Source: Craterostigma plantagineum (taxonomy: Eukaryota > Streptophyta > Magnoliopsida > Lamiales > Linderniaceae). From it: a stretch of DNA of 64,000 bases. Numbering within the stretch: the stretch's first letter is position 1; each line of letters starts with the position of its first letter. Under the pieces are notes generated by a model that was not told the origin of the DNA, did not search any database, and worked only from the letters and a program-made list of their open reading frames with translations. This document shows positions 9,337-20,304 of this stretch, one piece after another. The DNA is taken from NCBI GenBank assembly GCA_027422505.1, contig JAPQWV010000409.1, positions 124,001 through 188,000 of the forward strand, in the 5' to 3' direction. Both the position numbers and the translations under genes were made by a program.

Positions 9337-10868
9337 TCATCGGTAGCTCCACAGAGAATCCAACTCCGATATATTCGGACTGAAGCTAATTCCCTCAAGT
9401 TCTTCATCGACTATTGTCTTAGTCGTCTTGCTTTCTGTAATAATGGAACGAACTGATGAAGTAATCTCGCTATTATTGCCTGGCGCTTTTCCATTGAAAT
9501 CGCTGAGACCCGTGTCTTGAGAATATTGGCTGATCGTAGTCGAATTTTTCGGTGGTTGGAACAACGTCAGATTTTCTTGATTATTATAAGCATTCTTGAA
9601 TGGGTACTGCCGGCCTTGGTATTCAAACACCGATGATGTTTGTTTAGGAACAAATCCATGCTGATAGAACGTGGCCGGATTCATTTGGTGAGTGCCATGA
9701 GGATAATAGAGGAAATTAGGGTTTTGGTCGTCGAATTTCTGCATTTCTTGATTGGTGGAGACTGAGATCGTCGACGAGGGAATCATATAAGTATTGTTCT
9801 GCTTGTTTCCGCTTGTTGGTTCTACTGAGTTCGAAAAGCCCGCCAAAGGTTGATCATCGTCATCATCGTCAAGGAGATGATTGACGAAAGAGTCGATTCT
9901 CGCTAGTTCAATCCCAGCTCCCATTGCTTGGCTGCTTCTCCTCGAATTCCCAGCTACGACTAATTCGTTCTTTAGGATAGCTTTGCAAACAACCCACTGA
10001 TCCTATAATATATATATGATCATCATGCACATAATTATTGAAAAGCTCTCCCATTACTAAAAACAACTCGTACTCATAAAGAGACATACAATACAAATAG
10101 AGTGCAAAAGATAACAAAAACCTTTGCTGTCCTGGAAAAGTTGCGATTATTCCCTTCGAGCCTATATTCGTGCATGACCCAGTTGGTCTTTTCGCCTTTG
10201 GGAGCGCGACCTTTGTAGAAAACGAGGGTTTTTTTCATCCCGACAAGGCAGCAAGCGGCGTTGTTATTACTACAACGACCGCGAGCCTTCTTATTATTAT
10301 TATTACTGTTTTTGAAGATCTCTTTGTCTTTGCCCGTCGCCTTCCAATAACCCGATTCAGTTGCTCGATTAGTCCTCGTCCCAGTTGGATACTTTCTGTC
10401 TCTCTGGTAGAAGAAGAACCATTCTTTCTCCCCCATCTTTGCCTTATCTGATCAATCCAAAATGTAAGAAGAAACCCCAATTAACCTAGCAACTATAGAT
10501 ACATACGGATGATCATATTCCTTCATAGATAAGCTAGACGTCCTAATAATACCTTTTCCTTCAATAAGCATCAAGTGAACAATTGTATGCATTTGTTTGA
10601 GCTCAATTGAAACTGGATAATAGAAGGATCAAAATCAAGTAGAAAAAAAAAATGATTTATTACATGGCAAATCCCAGGGTTCTGACTTGTTGAGATCAGC
10701 TTCAGCAATAGCTATGGCCGTGAAATCGCTATAGATCACCTTGTTCAATAAATAATCCATGATGATCTCTTCATCGGTGGGATGGAATCTGAAGCATGGA
10801 GGCAGTTCTAACACGCCACTATTATCACCTTCATAATTATAGCTATGTGAACTTCTTCCTAGTTCCAT
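9337..10868 (-). CDS. NAC domain transcription factor
   Basis: Plant-specific DNA-binding regulator. Three exons on the minus strand: 10868-10664, 10447-10122, 10002-9337, all GT-AG and in frame, giving 398 aa. The N-terminal NAC domain (about residues 20-205) shows the subdomain order: [48 protein letters not shown] with [37 protein letters not shown], and [10 protein letters not shown]. The usual LPPGFRFHP has Cys instead of Gly (TGC codon). An Asn/Lys/Cys-rich insert lies between GKDKEIF and [10 protein letters not shown]. The long C-terminal half ends LDSLWSYR, resembling activation tails of the NAC100/ORE1 group. I found no miR164 target site. NAC identity is certain, subgroup is not. 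Confidence 0.95.
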
Positions 10869-11051
10869 CTTCTGTCAATTATGTATGAAAAACCTCTCTA
10901 CAGCACGAAAATATACCTACTTAATATATGAAGTCAGAAAAAGAAGGGAGGAAAAAGCCGAAATGATCTGATCTACACAAAAGGATCAAACTTCATGAAG
11001 AAGCAGACAAATGAGAAAAGAAGAAGAAAGGAGATGGAAAGGGGTTGGGGT

Positions 11052-11059
11052 TTTTATAG
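11052..11059 (-). promoter_or_regulatory. TATA box of the NAC gene
   Basis: Reads CTATAAAA on the minus strand, about 184 bp ahead of the NAC start codon, which allows a plausible 5' untranslated region of about 150 nt. It is position-based and not tested. Confidence 0.45.
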
Positions 11060-13116
11060 AATAGGCAAAACAACATCAACAACATTGTGATTGTGAAAGG
11101 GACTTTAATTAACTAACGGATAAGTTTCTTGCAGGGAAAGGAAGTTACAGGGGAAAGGAGGTGATCTGTGGTGGTTTCTTGAAGGGACGAAAGCCCCATC
11201 AAAGACTTCGAAAGCATTTATGCATTATTTTATGGTACTCAAGAATTCCATAGTACTAGAATTGCGGTGCAAGTCTTATATAGTTTTATTGCACATACAT
11301 ATACTTGCGGCTTGTTCAAACTGAGAGTACACATATAACGTCATCGACGTATGTATGTTCATATGATTGCATCATGCTGATCTAATTGTGGATGATGATA
11401 TAAAAGCTTGGATGTGAATATACACATACACGGCATTGCCAGCGCGTAACGCAGTGGAAATTACCTGGATTTTGTTGATTTGAGATTTAATTATCTTAGA
11501 ATCTATTGGTCAAACTTCGGAAAAAGATGTTTATTAGATAGAATGAGTCAATCACTTACAATTTTCCGTGGTAATAATTACTTGTGATCAATGCCCTTGT
11601 AATTAGCTACGTATTCACTTTGATAAAACTAGAAAAAAAAGTCTTCCTTCCTCGTGTGGACGCAATGGATACCGGAATTTGCAGTCGTACTAATTAATAA
11701 ATGTGCAAGTAGCTTCTTTTATTCATTCATCTATTATAGTCGCTTTATTGAAGGTTAGCTTTTTTTTTTTTTATTTAGTACGTATGTATTGTGTTTGAGC
11801 TCGAGGAGGAAAAAGATTTGACACGGTTCAAGATGAGACTTAGTTCACAATGCATTCTTATAATATATAGCCTATTCATTAAACGAATGAATGATTCAAA
11901 ACATAACTACAAACTAATCATTTGACTTTAATAGCTGACAAAAAGATGTGTGAAATTTCATGGAAGTAGTGTATGTAATTAAATAAAACTATGGGCCGAA
12001 TGGACTCTAATCTACATATGGGCCACTCCTATTTATTTTTATATATTTGGGCTGCCTTCTGGTCCAATTTGTGAATTAATTAATAAATGTAAAACCCCAC
12101 CAACTCCACCATCAATTTGATAAAAAAATAGAGAAATTTAACAATAAAACTCAAGTCGTTGGATCCCACATACAACATCACTAGGGGTGTGCAAAGATTT
12201 TAAAAAACTGCCCGCACCCCACCGAACCACACCGTACACAACAATTCACCATCCAAACAGCAATTTTATGTACTGCATCGCACCGTAATAATGGTTCGGT
12301 GTGGATTTTTGCTACAAACCGTACCGAACCAAACCACACTACTAGTGCATTAATATTTTCGTATAATTTATATCTAATTTTATTTTATGCCAAGTATATA
12401 TTTACTATTTTATATATTAACTTACCATCATAGTCATCTATTTTTTTGTTTTCATTTTTCTAGCTTTGATTGCAAAAGAAAACAATAAATATCATCAATA
12501 AAGAAAAGAAAACACGAGGGGTCAGTTTACAATTATCCTCACACGCAACAACATTCTGCGGTGGCGCCGCCGCAAGAACGGGTTGTCCCTCGTCGGAGGG
12601 GAATCCCAAAACAATAAAGACAAGAAAAAACAAATGCAATGGCGGGCGACGAAGTGGGGCCCGCCCAAGGGAGGCGATTGATTGAACTTTGATTGCATAA
12701 GCGCGTGGCCTCGAAAGGAGTGGGACCCACACAGCTTATTGATAGATAGGTGGTCCATGAAATGAGAAGCTGACACGTGGCTCCTTGGCCTAACTCCTTG
12801 TGGTCCTCATATGTGGCGTGGTGCTTTAAATTACAGTCTTGCCCTTTACTATCTGTAATTCTTCATTTTGGTCTCCCAGTTAAGAGTTACCACTTACCAG
12901 TTACCACCACCTTTTAAAATCATCGAAATATTTCTTGGCTTACGATTAAAGCTTAATTTAATATCGTATAATTCGTGCTAAAGGATATAAACTATATAAT
13001 TTCGATTTCCTAGATTTTGGTTAACTAAATAAAAAAATTAGTGACGTCATTGGGACTATTTAAAAGTTGGAGGACCCAAGTATGATAAAAGTATCAGTGA
13101 ATTACATCTCTCTCTT
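11060..13116. other. Shared upstream region of NAC (-) and KNOX (+)
   Basis: About 2 kb between divergent transcription factor genes. No other gene is supported; short ORFs at 12460-12780 sit in unrelated frames on both strands and match nothing. A hAT-like fragment lies at 12183-12345, described separately. KNOX transcription probably starts within the last few hundred bases. Confidence 0.5.
12183..12345. mobile_element. Fragment of a hAT-like element
   Basis: Begins CACTAGGGGTGTGCAAA, a frequent left terminus of plant non-autonomous hAT elements. GAACCACACCG-type and GGTTCGGTGTGG-type sequences inside form inverted repeats typical of these elements. The expected right terminus (TTTGCACACCCCTA) is absent, so this is a truncated copy. 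Confidence 0.5.
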
Positions 13117-13446
13117 TTGTTTTCTTGTCTTCTTTTTCCATTTTTTCACTGTAATGGGTTATTACAAAACAAAAAGCAGAGCATAAACAGAGCCTCTCTC
13201 TCTCTCAGCAGCTATCACGTCCGTGCGTATATATATATATATATTGTGTGTATTGTATATATCTTCTCTGTGCACGAAAGTCTTACAATAATAGCAACAC
13301 AAGCTCCTATCCATAAACAGGACCACCAAAGCATACACAAAAACAGGGGCATCGATTGCATTATAATATCGTATCTATCCTATACACAAACACACACACA
13401 CACACACAGACAGAGATTTCTTGAAGAAGAAGACGAAGAAAAAACC

Positions 13447-14987
13447 ATGTCCTTCCACCACCAGCAGCACCACCTCTCCCAAGAAATCCCGCCTCCGACC
13501 AACACGGCGGGAGCCTCCGCCACGTGGCAGCTCAGCCATCACCAGTGGATGCCCACGAACGCCCAAGGTCAACCCGCCGCCGACGAAGGCCACCGATCGC
13601 AGCACCTCCTTCAAGGAGACGACAACAATCACAATAATAATAATAATAGCAGCAGCAACGGCAACAGCTGGGAAAGAGACAAGTGTAAAGCCGACATCTT
13701 GAACCATCCTTTGTACGAGCAGCTTCTGTCGGCGCACGTTGCGTGCCTGCGCATAGCCACCCCCGTTGACCAGCTGCCGAGGATCGACGCGCAGTTGGCT
13801 CAATCGCAGCAAGTCGTGGCTAAGTATTCGGCCGCCCTCGGCGGGCAGCAGCAGGCCCTTGATGAGAAGGACCTCGACCACTTCATGGTATGTCTAAAAA
13901 TGTCTCCTTGATGTTATCGTTTCCCCTTTCTGTTCTTTCTATTGCGGAGCTAACAATTTTCCCCTCGTTTTGTCTTATACAACATGTGTCCTTCTTGTGG
14001 TTGAAATCCACAAGGATAAAAAGTTTTAGTCTTTTGTGGGATTCTAGGTTTTTGCTTTGAAATCTTGAAATTTCCCAGGATTATGTTCTATGATTGGAGA
14101 AGCTAGTAGGGGTCTGAATCAGATATTCGCTCAGTCGAATAAATCGATCGGAAAACGATTTCTTGACTAGGGATGGATTGTTGATATGTATAGCTGTAAA
14201 TCTCTGCATCTAATTCCAGTTAATTCTCTCCTTCCTTACAGACGCATTATGTTCGGCTGCTGTCTTCGTTCAAAGAACAGCTTCAATGGAAGCAGTCATG
14301 GCTTGCTGGGAACTCGAGCAGTCGCTGCAGAGCCTTACAGGCGTGGCGCCGGGCGAAGGGACGGGGGCAACCATGTCTGACGATGACGAGGACGGCCAAG
14401 TGGACGGGGACGCCAATCTGTTGGACGATGGCTTCGATGGAGGGGACAACATGGGATTTGGTCCCTTAGTCCCCAGCGAAACAGAGCGATCATTGATGGA
14501 ACGAGTGAGGCAAGAACTCAAGCACGAGCTCAAACAGGCAAGAGAAAAAAACTAAAACTGCACACAATCATCTTGACTTTGCTTCCTTCCTTCCTTCGTC
14601 CCTCCTATTGTTATTACATCTCTTTTTTCAGGGTTACAAGGAGAAGATAGTAGACATCAGAGAGGAGATACTGCGTAAGAGGAGAGCAGGGAAATTGCCA
14701 GGGGACACTACCTCTGTTTTGAAAGCTTGGTGGCAGTCACACTCAAAGTGGCCTTATCCCACCGTGAGTCAATTTCTTCGCCTTTCTTTCTTTCATTCTT
14801 TCTTCTTTCTGACTATTGCTTGGAATCAATGGTAAATGCTGTATAGGAGGAAGACAAGGCTCGGCTGGTGCAAGAAACGGGGCTGCAACTGAAGCAGATC
14901 AACAATTGGTTCATCAACCAAAGGAAGAGGAATTGGCACAGCAATCCATCTTCGTCCTCTTCGACGAAAAGCAAACGCAAGAGGTAG
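13447..14987 (+). CDS. KNAT3: Class II KNOX homeodomain protein, KNAT3/4-like, frame broken in exon 2
   Basis: TALE homeobox regulator of differentiation and secondary wall programmes. Exons: 13447-13887 (147 codons), 14242-14537, 14632-14763, 14847-14987. Exon 1 has a His/Asn-rich leader and KNOX1 ([33 protein letters not shown]). Exon 2 should carry KNOX2; exon 3 the ELK region ([19 protein letters not shown]) and the homeodomain start; exon 4 the recognition helix ([14 protein letters not shown]). Exon 2 is 296 nt. It runs [15 protein letters not shown] in the exon 1 frame but [14 protein letters not shown] only in another frame. Relatives have QHVRVHA between these blocks, so 22 nt appear deleted. 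Adding 22 restores frame with exon 3. As it stands, translation stops at 14467-14469 after about 222 aa. Intron 2 starts GC. The start is chosen by MSFHH homology; upstream in-frame ATG at 13117 is leader. Confidence 0.9.
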
Positions 14988-15729
14988 AACGAATTCGATC
15001 CGTTTTATCACAGTAAACCGTTGTATCGATGTTTCCGTAAGAACTGTAGCAATGCAGCAGGTGAAACTTGAATGACATAAGGACGAAGATGCTGCGTACG
15101 GACGACATCTAAAGCCATGATAGTAATGTATACGCCAGTTCAGTAGTAGCTTCATCATTCATAGACTATGTTATATATTTTCTATAATTGGATTGGATAT
15201 AAATAGAAAGCTAGCAAACTATTTTGTATTTTCTGCGACTGCGATTGGGAAGGATCTTTTTATTACAAAATGTGGTGTGGGGGTATCTTAGGTGGGTAAT
15301 TCGAATATTTCAAATGATTTGCCACTATTTTGTAAGTATTTTTATATTTTATGCTCTACCATTGAAGTTGAAACTTGAAGCTGGCGGCCGACCAATATTT
15401 TATTTTATATTTTTCATTTGCTTACAGCTGGTTGTTATTAATTAGTCAAGGCGTATGTAGTAAGAAAAACATCCAAGATTTCCATTATTTTATCCTTAAT
15501 CTCGGGTCGGTTTAAATGACCCGAAAGTTCCACTGTCCCGACGAAAAAACATGACCCACCCACCACTTTGGCTCCCAACGGCTAGTTGTTGTTCCTCCAA
15601 CGGACATTATTACCATACACGAATTCAAAACTCTCTACAGCAAAAAAGCTGAAGCTCTCGCCCTCATAAGTCACCTGAAAAAACTTCCAAGGAAAAGATC
15701 ATAACATAGCTCAGAAACCTCAAGGAAAA
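14988..15729. other. KNOX 3' flank and promoter of the next gene
   Basis: No gene seen. The first part is the probable KNOX 3' untranslated region; 15480-15729 is the probable promoter and leader of the gene starting at 15730. The phrase CTCGGGTCGG with ATGACCCGA (about 15502-15525) forms a short palindrome. Confidence 0.45.
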
Positions 15730-17499
15730 ATGGTTTACAGCAGCACATACACACCCGCGTACTATACGTCGCTGCAAGACTCCATAGCCTCGATTTGCAA
15801 GAACATTCTCCCCTTCTCTTTCAAGAAGAAGAGGCTTCCAGCCATCGCAGCTGCCGAGCAGAGGCTTTCGAAGCAGCAGTCTGATAACCTTAAATGGCAG
15901 CAAGATTCTTTTCATCAGATGCTCAACCTCATGGGGCGCTGTAAGGAAGGCATTATCGCTGAGAAAGAGGTGTCTGCTTTCAAGGACCATCTTCTCGAAT
16001 CGCTCATTGCGTCGTCTGTGGATTATGAGCCGCCGTTGATTCTGAGGGATAAGCTGATTTTCTTGCAGGTTAGTGATTTTAGTCAAGTTACTGAGAGGTC
16101 TTGTACAGTGTTTATTTGTTTATATTGCTTTTCGAAACTGAAGTTTCCATGTAGGAATTGCTATTTGCCAAATGCATATCAGAAGATGAGTACCACGCAT
16201 CGAAGAGGCCTTTACTGCAGAGGCTTGCTGTTCAAGGAGCTGAGATCGAGGCAAGAGATGTAATAGTTGGGGCAAAGAAGGAGATTTCTTCTTCAAATGA
16301 AGAAGAATGGTCTGTTATAGAGTTGAGAGACGACGAAAAGAGTAGTTTGGGTAACAGAGAGGCCTCGTCGCTGAAGAAAAAGTCGAAAGATCTGTTGACA
16401 AAAGCCAGAAATACGAGGGCAGCTGACAATAAAGAAACAGCACCAACCGAACTTGTTAGGTGTTCTACTGAAAATCCCTTTTGGAATAGGGACTTGAACG
16501 AGAAAGAAAGCGAGTCGAGGAAGTCCGTTCTCGCAATGGAGAGCTTCCCCGAGACGGTCGATGAGCAAAGTGTCGTAAGGGATAAGCCAAAAAGCAGCAA
16601 ACCTTTCGCTAAGACTCTGTTCGGTCAAGATCATAATGTCGAAAAAGAGAAGGCAAAGCATGCAAAGAAAGGATGGGGATTTCACGGATTCGCCAAATGG
16701 AAGAAGATCGATTCCGAGCAAGAAAAATCTCTACTTTCCCGCGTCGAAAAATCGCAGGATGAAGTTAGTGATATTAAGCAGCAGTACGTCGACAAAGTAA
16801 GCATGCCCCGTTGTACTGTTACCATTATTACAATATATTTGTCTCTAAGCTCATGTAAAAATTGGCGTAGGTTGTTGAGGAGAACATAAGGAAGGAACTA
16901 TACCGTATCAAGGAGGAGCTTGAAGCCAAGAATTCGAGCGTTCATCTTTCGTAAGCATAACTTGTTAGGCTTGACTTGTAGGAAAAATCCCCTTAAGCTG
17001 CCCTCTTAATTATCATATCTTACGCAGAGATGAACAAATCGATTCAGTTTCAACTCGGTTACCTACCGATAAGACGGATCTGCAGAAGTTTCTCCCCAAG
17101 TGAGGCTTTCTATTACTATTTGCTTGATATGCAGCAGATGTTTTTTTAACTCTAACTAGTTTTCATACAATGCTTAGATCGTTCTGCGATCATTACGGCG
17201 ATGTTGTGTTAGAAGTGGTTAGAAAAGAATTCAAGGAACGCATGAAAGAGACGAAGAAGTCGAGCGTGAAATCTGCAGCTGATAGGGAGAAGCTATCAGA
17301 AAACTGGGCCACATTCGACGACGACGATGATGACTCTGAGAACGCACATCCTAATCTCTTCGCTGTCGCTGCTTCCCAAGACCTAAACAGACAGTCCACA
17401 TATCGTCTGGGAAGGTTCTCTTTGGCGGCTAACAAGTCGATAACTACCAATAGCAGCATAGACAAGGGCTTCAGATACAACCCTTTCTTCGACATGTGA
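15730..17499 (+). CDS. Conserved plant protein of unknown function, coiled-coil/acidic
   Basis: Five exons (15730-16068, 16155-16796, 16871-16950, 17028-17099, 17178-17499), all GT-AG and in phase, encode 484 aa. The N-terminus (MVYSSTYTPAYYTSLQDSI, FSFKKKRLPA, LKWQQDSFHQMLNLMGRCKEGI, HLLESLIASSV, LRDKLIFLQELLFAKCISEDEYHASKRPLLQRLAVQGAEIEARDV) looks like a compact conserved helical domain (about residues 1-175). The middle is Lys/Glu/Ser-rich and low in complexity. Near 330-350 there is an IRKELYRIKEELEAK coiled-coil stretch. The tail has an Asp run (DDDDDDSE) and ends GFRYNPFFDM. I recognise a family conserved across plants but cannot assign a function. No signal peptide or membrane segment is visible. 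Confidence 0.85.
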
Positions 17500-17698
17500 A
17501 GACATTACTATACATTGTCTTTGTGTAGAGAAAGGCCAAGACTTTGGCTTCAATATAATCCTTGGTTGTTTGTTATTCTATGCTTGTCCTCATTCAAGAT
17601 GATTTATGTCATAAATATGAAGCTTACAATTGATAATTACAGTCTTACACAGTTCACCCAAGGTTAAAAGAGAAGAACAAAAATAGAACCTCTAAATT

Positions 17699-19462
17699 TC
17701 ATTCTAAAAGAAACTTGAGATTCTGAAGCGCTTCAGCAGAAATAGATCTTCGAACTCCACTTTTCCCCTGCGCCGTAACTCGAGGCGGCGGACGCTCTAA
17801 ATGAAAGCAAACCATAACCACAGTCAAATTATCACTAGCCCCCCGCTTTTTAGCCTCGTTCACGACATCTTTGCAGCACAGTTTCACGTTGTTGTGTTCT
17901 TGAAGCCTCCTCCTAGCGAAATCGACAGCGTTTTGGCTTCTGAAGACCTCCCAAATGCCATCGCTGGCGATTATTAAGAATTCGTCTTCTTTCGTGAGCG
18001 TTATCAGCTTGAGCTCTGGCTCGGCGCTCAACGGCCCATCGCCCTTGAGCCCTTTAATGTGCCAATTGCCTAAAGCTCGCGTCACAGCTAACTGACCGTT
18101 CAAGTACCCATCGTCTATGTATCCGCCCAGCGATTCGATCCTCGTCTTTTCGCTAGGACAACATGGGCGGTGATCTTTGGACATTTCGATGGCCAAACCA
18201 CGTCGAGATAGAACAGCTCTGCAATCCCCGGCGTTTGCCACCAGCAATGATCTGTCGAGAGTAAAATGTTGAAGATGCATAACGTGGAAAAAAAATAATA
18301 ATTGAAAGTTACCTTCCGAATATCATTGCAGTTAACGCGGTTGTGCCTGATGATAATGTGGATTCGAGCGAGCATGATTTGGCAAACTTTGAATCTGTCT
18401 CGATGAAAGATCTGACGACTGCTCTCTCGAGTTCTAAAGGGAAGTCGACGTCTTCTACTATAATCCTTGGTAGATGGTCGCGTACGAATTGAGCTGCGCC
18501 CTTTCCCCCGTGTCCATCGAACACCTTCCATAGATCAAAACAAGAGCAAGAATGTAAGAATAGAACTATAACAAAAACATGATTTGAGAAAAGTAAGAGT
18601 TCGAACAAACTCTCCCATCTACTCTTTTCTGCAGAACTGAAAACGAGCTTTAAGTTCAAGAAACATACTCCATAGAAAGATATAGCTTCTTCTCCACGTT
18701 CTGCACGATGATAATTCATAGCCAAGTCTTGGATGCATATATGAGTGTCCTCCATCTCCATCCGACCACCTATGTCTGACCACTCTCCTGATCTGAGAGC
18801 AGGTAAGAAATTGTTGGCTTGCCTTGTTTCTGTAGTTGAGTCTTCAGAGATACTCTCGAGCTGTGGTAAGAGAAGAAGTAGCAGATTAATCTAATGTGCA
18901 TACGACGAATGATTTACTCTGAAAAGCTGAGAATGATTAAAGTAACTTCATCTATGAAGCTTCAGAAGCATATATCACATCTACCACACACTTATTCAAC
19001 AACCAAAGCTCATTAAATATCACTCCAAACATGATCTTTTACGTAATTGGGAATTACTTTACAATCAATCAATCGACAATTGTCGCCTCAAGAAGGAAAA
19101 TTCGAAAGCGCTTCCCAAAGTAATTTCTTCTATTCTGCGCTGAAAACAATCACCAACACGAAAAGGTTTTCTCTCTGGAAGCATAAACTCGAGCTTTCAA
19201 CAGAATGAACAACGATTCCATGACAAATCAATACTAACACAAGAAGAAACGGAGAAAAAAAGGCTCGAATCCCACTTACAGGAAAGGAGATTCTATCATA
19301 GTTCTGATTAAGGCCGTTGGAGAAATCTCCTCTTGAGTAAGAAGGGTGAACCTTTGGACTCAGCTCACATCCCTCGTCATCATCACGATGACTAGCGTCG
19401 CCACTGCGAAGATGCACATCCTCAACTCCGTCACCAATTCCCTCCAAATCTTGAACGCACAT
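17699..19462 (-). CDS. Protein phosphatase 2C (PP2C22/27-like)
   Basis: Metal-dependent Ser/Thr phosphatase. Exons on the minus strand: 19462-19280, 18860-18669, 18524-18313, 18251-17699, giving 379 aa. The start at [10 protein letters not shown] is chosen because the upstream in-frame sequence has no ATG. Motifs in order: [107 protein letters not shown] and [11 protein letters not shown]. The metal-binding Asp residues of DGHGG, SDG and SDNL are kept. The usual WDV after SDG is WEV here (GAG codon). It is convergent with the preceding gene, with only 200 bp between stop codons. The ABA co-receptor signature was not assessed; the sequence looks like the PP2C22/27 group. Confidence 0.93.
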
Positions 19463-20304
19463 CTTTTCCCTCGGCGGTTGCAGATTGCAAAGTAACAAGT
19501 TACCTTTAATCGAAGTTACCTGAAGATGATTATCAAGCAACTGCGATGACGATAATGGTATCGAGTGTTCCAAATTGGAATTGTTTTTCCTGAGAAATTT
19601 GTTGAAGCTTCGTTTGTTGTATTAAGGTTTGATGTCAGATATTGTTTTTAATATCTTTATTTGCAGCCACTAAAGACTTTTCTGAACACATTGGCGGTTT
19701 GATGGAACACGTTGATCCCTAAATCACCGACGCTTCGCTTTATATTAAAATATCCCACGTTTTTATTTACCAAACAAATATTTATCTATTTCCTTTCAGA
19801 TTCTACGCAATTAAAATGAAGTACTTTCGATAAATACTGAAATTTGCTGCGTCAAATCTTATCTGGTAGTTGAAGTTGAATGGTGATTGATATCTGTCGA
19901 AATGTAAGCATTTACAAAGTTCAGTTTGATTTGGACATTTGTCGAATGTAAAAAATGACCAAAGAAGTTAAATATATAAGACATAGGACGACATGTGGAA
20001 TGTAAGATTATCACAACATGGATATAAAATAAAACCGAGACTAAGTCACCATAGAGAAGACTAAGTCCACTACTGAGAGAGATAATTCACGATGCTGCCG
20101 GCTTCAATGATAATCCATCATCAGCATTATGTTAAATCACGATTTATATATAATTAATATACTCGGTAAATTGGCGTCAATCCAAGCTTTCTTTATCATG
20201 CTAGACTCACTAGATGAGAAACATCATAAATGTCCTAACCCAAGAAACACATTCACCATCACAAGTGTAATCTATTGGTGAAGTAGAAGTGAAGAACAGA
20301 GTCG
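19463..20304. other. Divergent promoter region, PP2C (-) and kinase (+)
   Basis: About 840 bp. The PP2C leader occupies the first part (an ATG-less open frame runs to about 19620). No other gene or repeat is recognised. Confidence 0.45.

Noticed and set aside
9925..9960. miR164 target site in the NAC gene
   Set aside because: The sense strand has GAGGAGAAGCAG here, which looks like miR164 itself rather than its complement; no complementary site was found in the exons.
12460..12780. Several overlapping 60-90-codon frames on both strands
   Set aside because: No conserved motif, no splice support, and overlap on both strands points to chance in GC-richer DNA.
14186..14380. Open frame starting MYSCKSLH across KNOX intron 1 and exon 2
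   Set aside because: It is a third frame of exon 2; neither KNOX block lies in it.
19280..19573. Longer PP2C N-terminus (LEHSIPLSSSQLL...)
   Set aside because: The upstream frame is open but contains no ATG before an in-frame TAA; MCVQD is the first Met and matches relatives.
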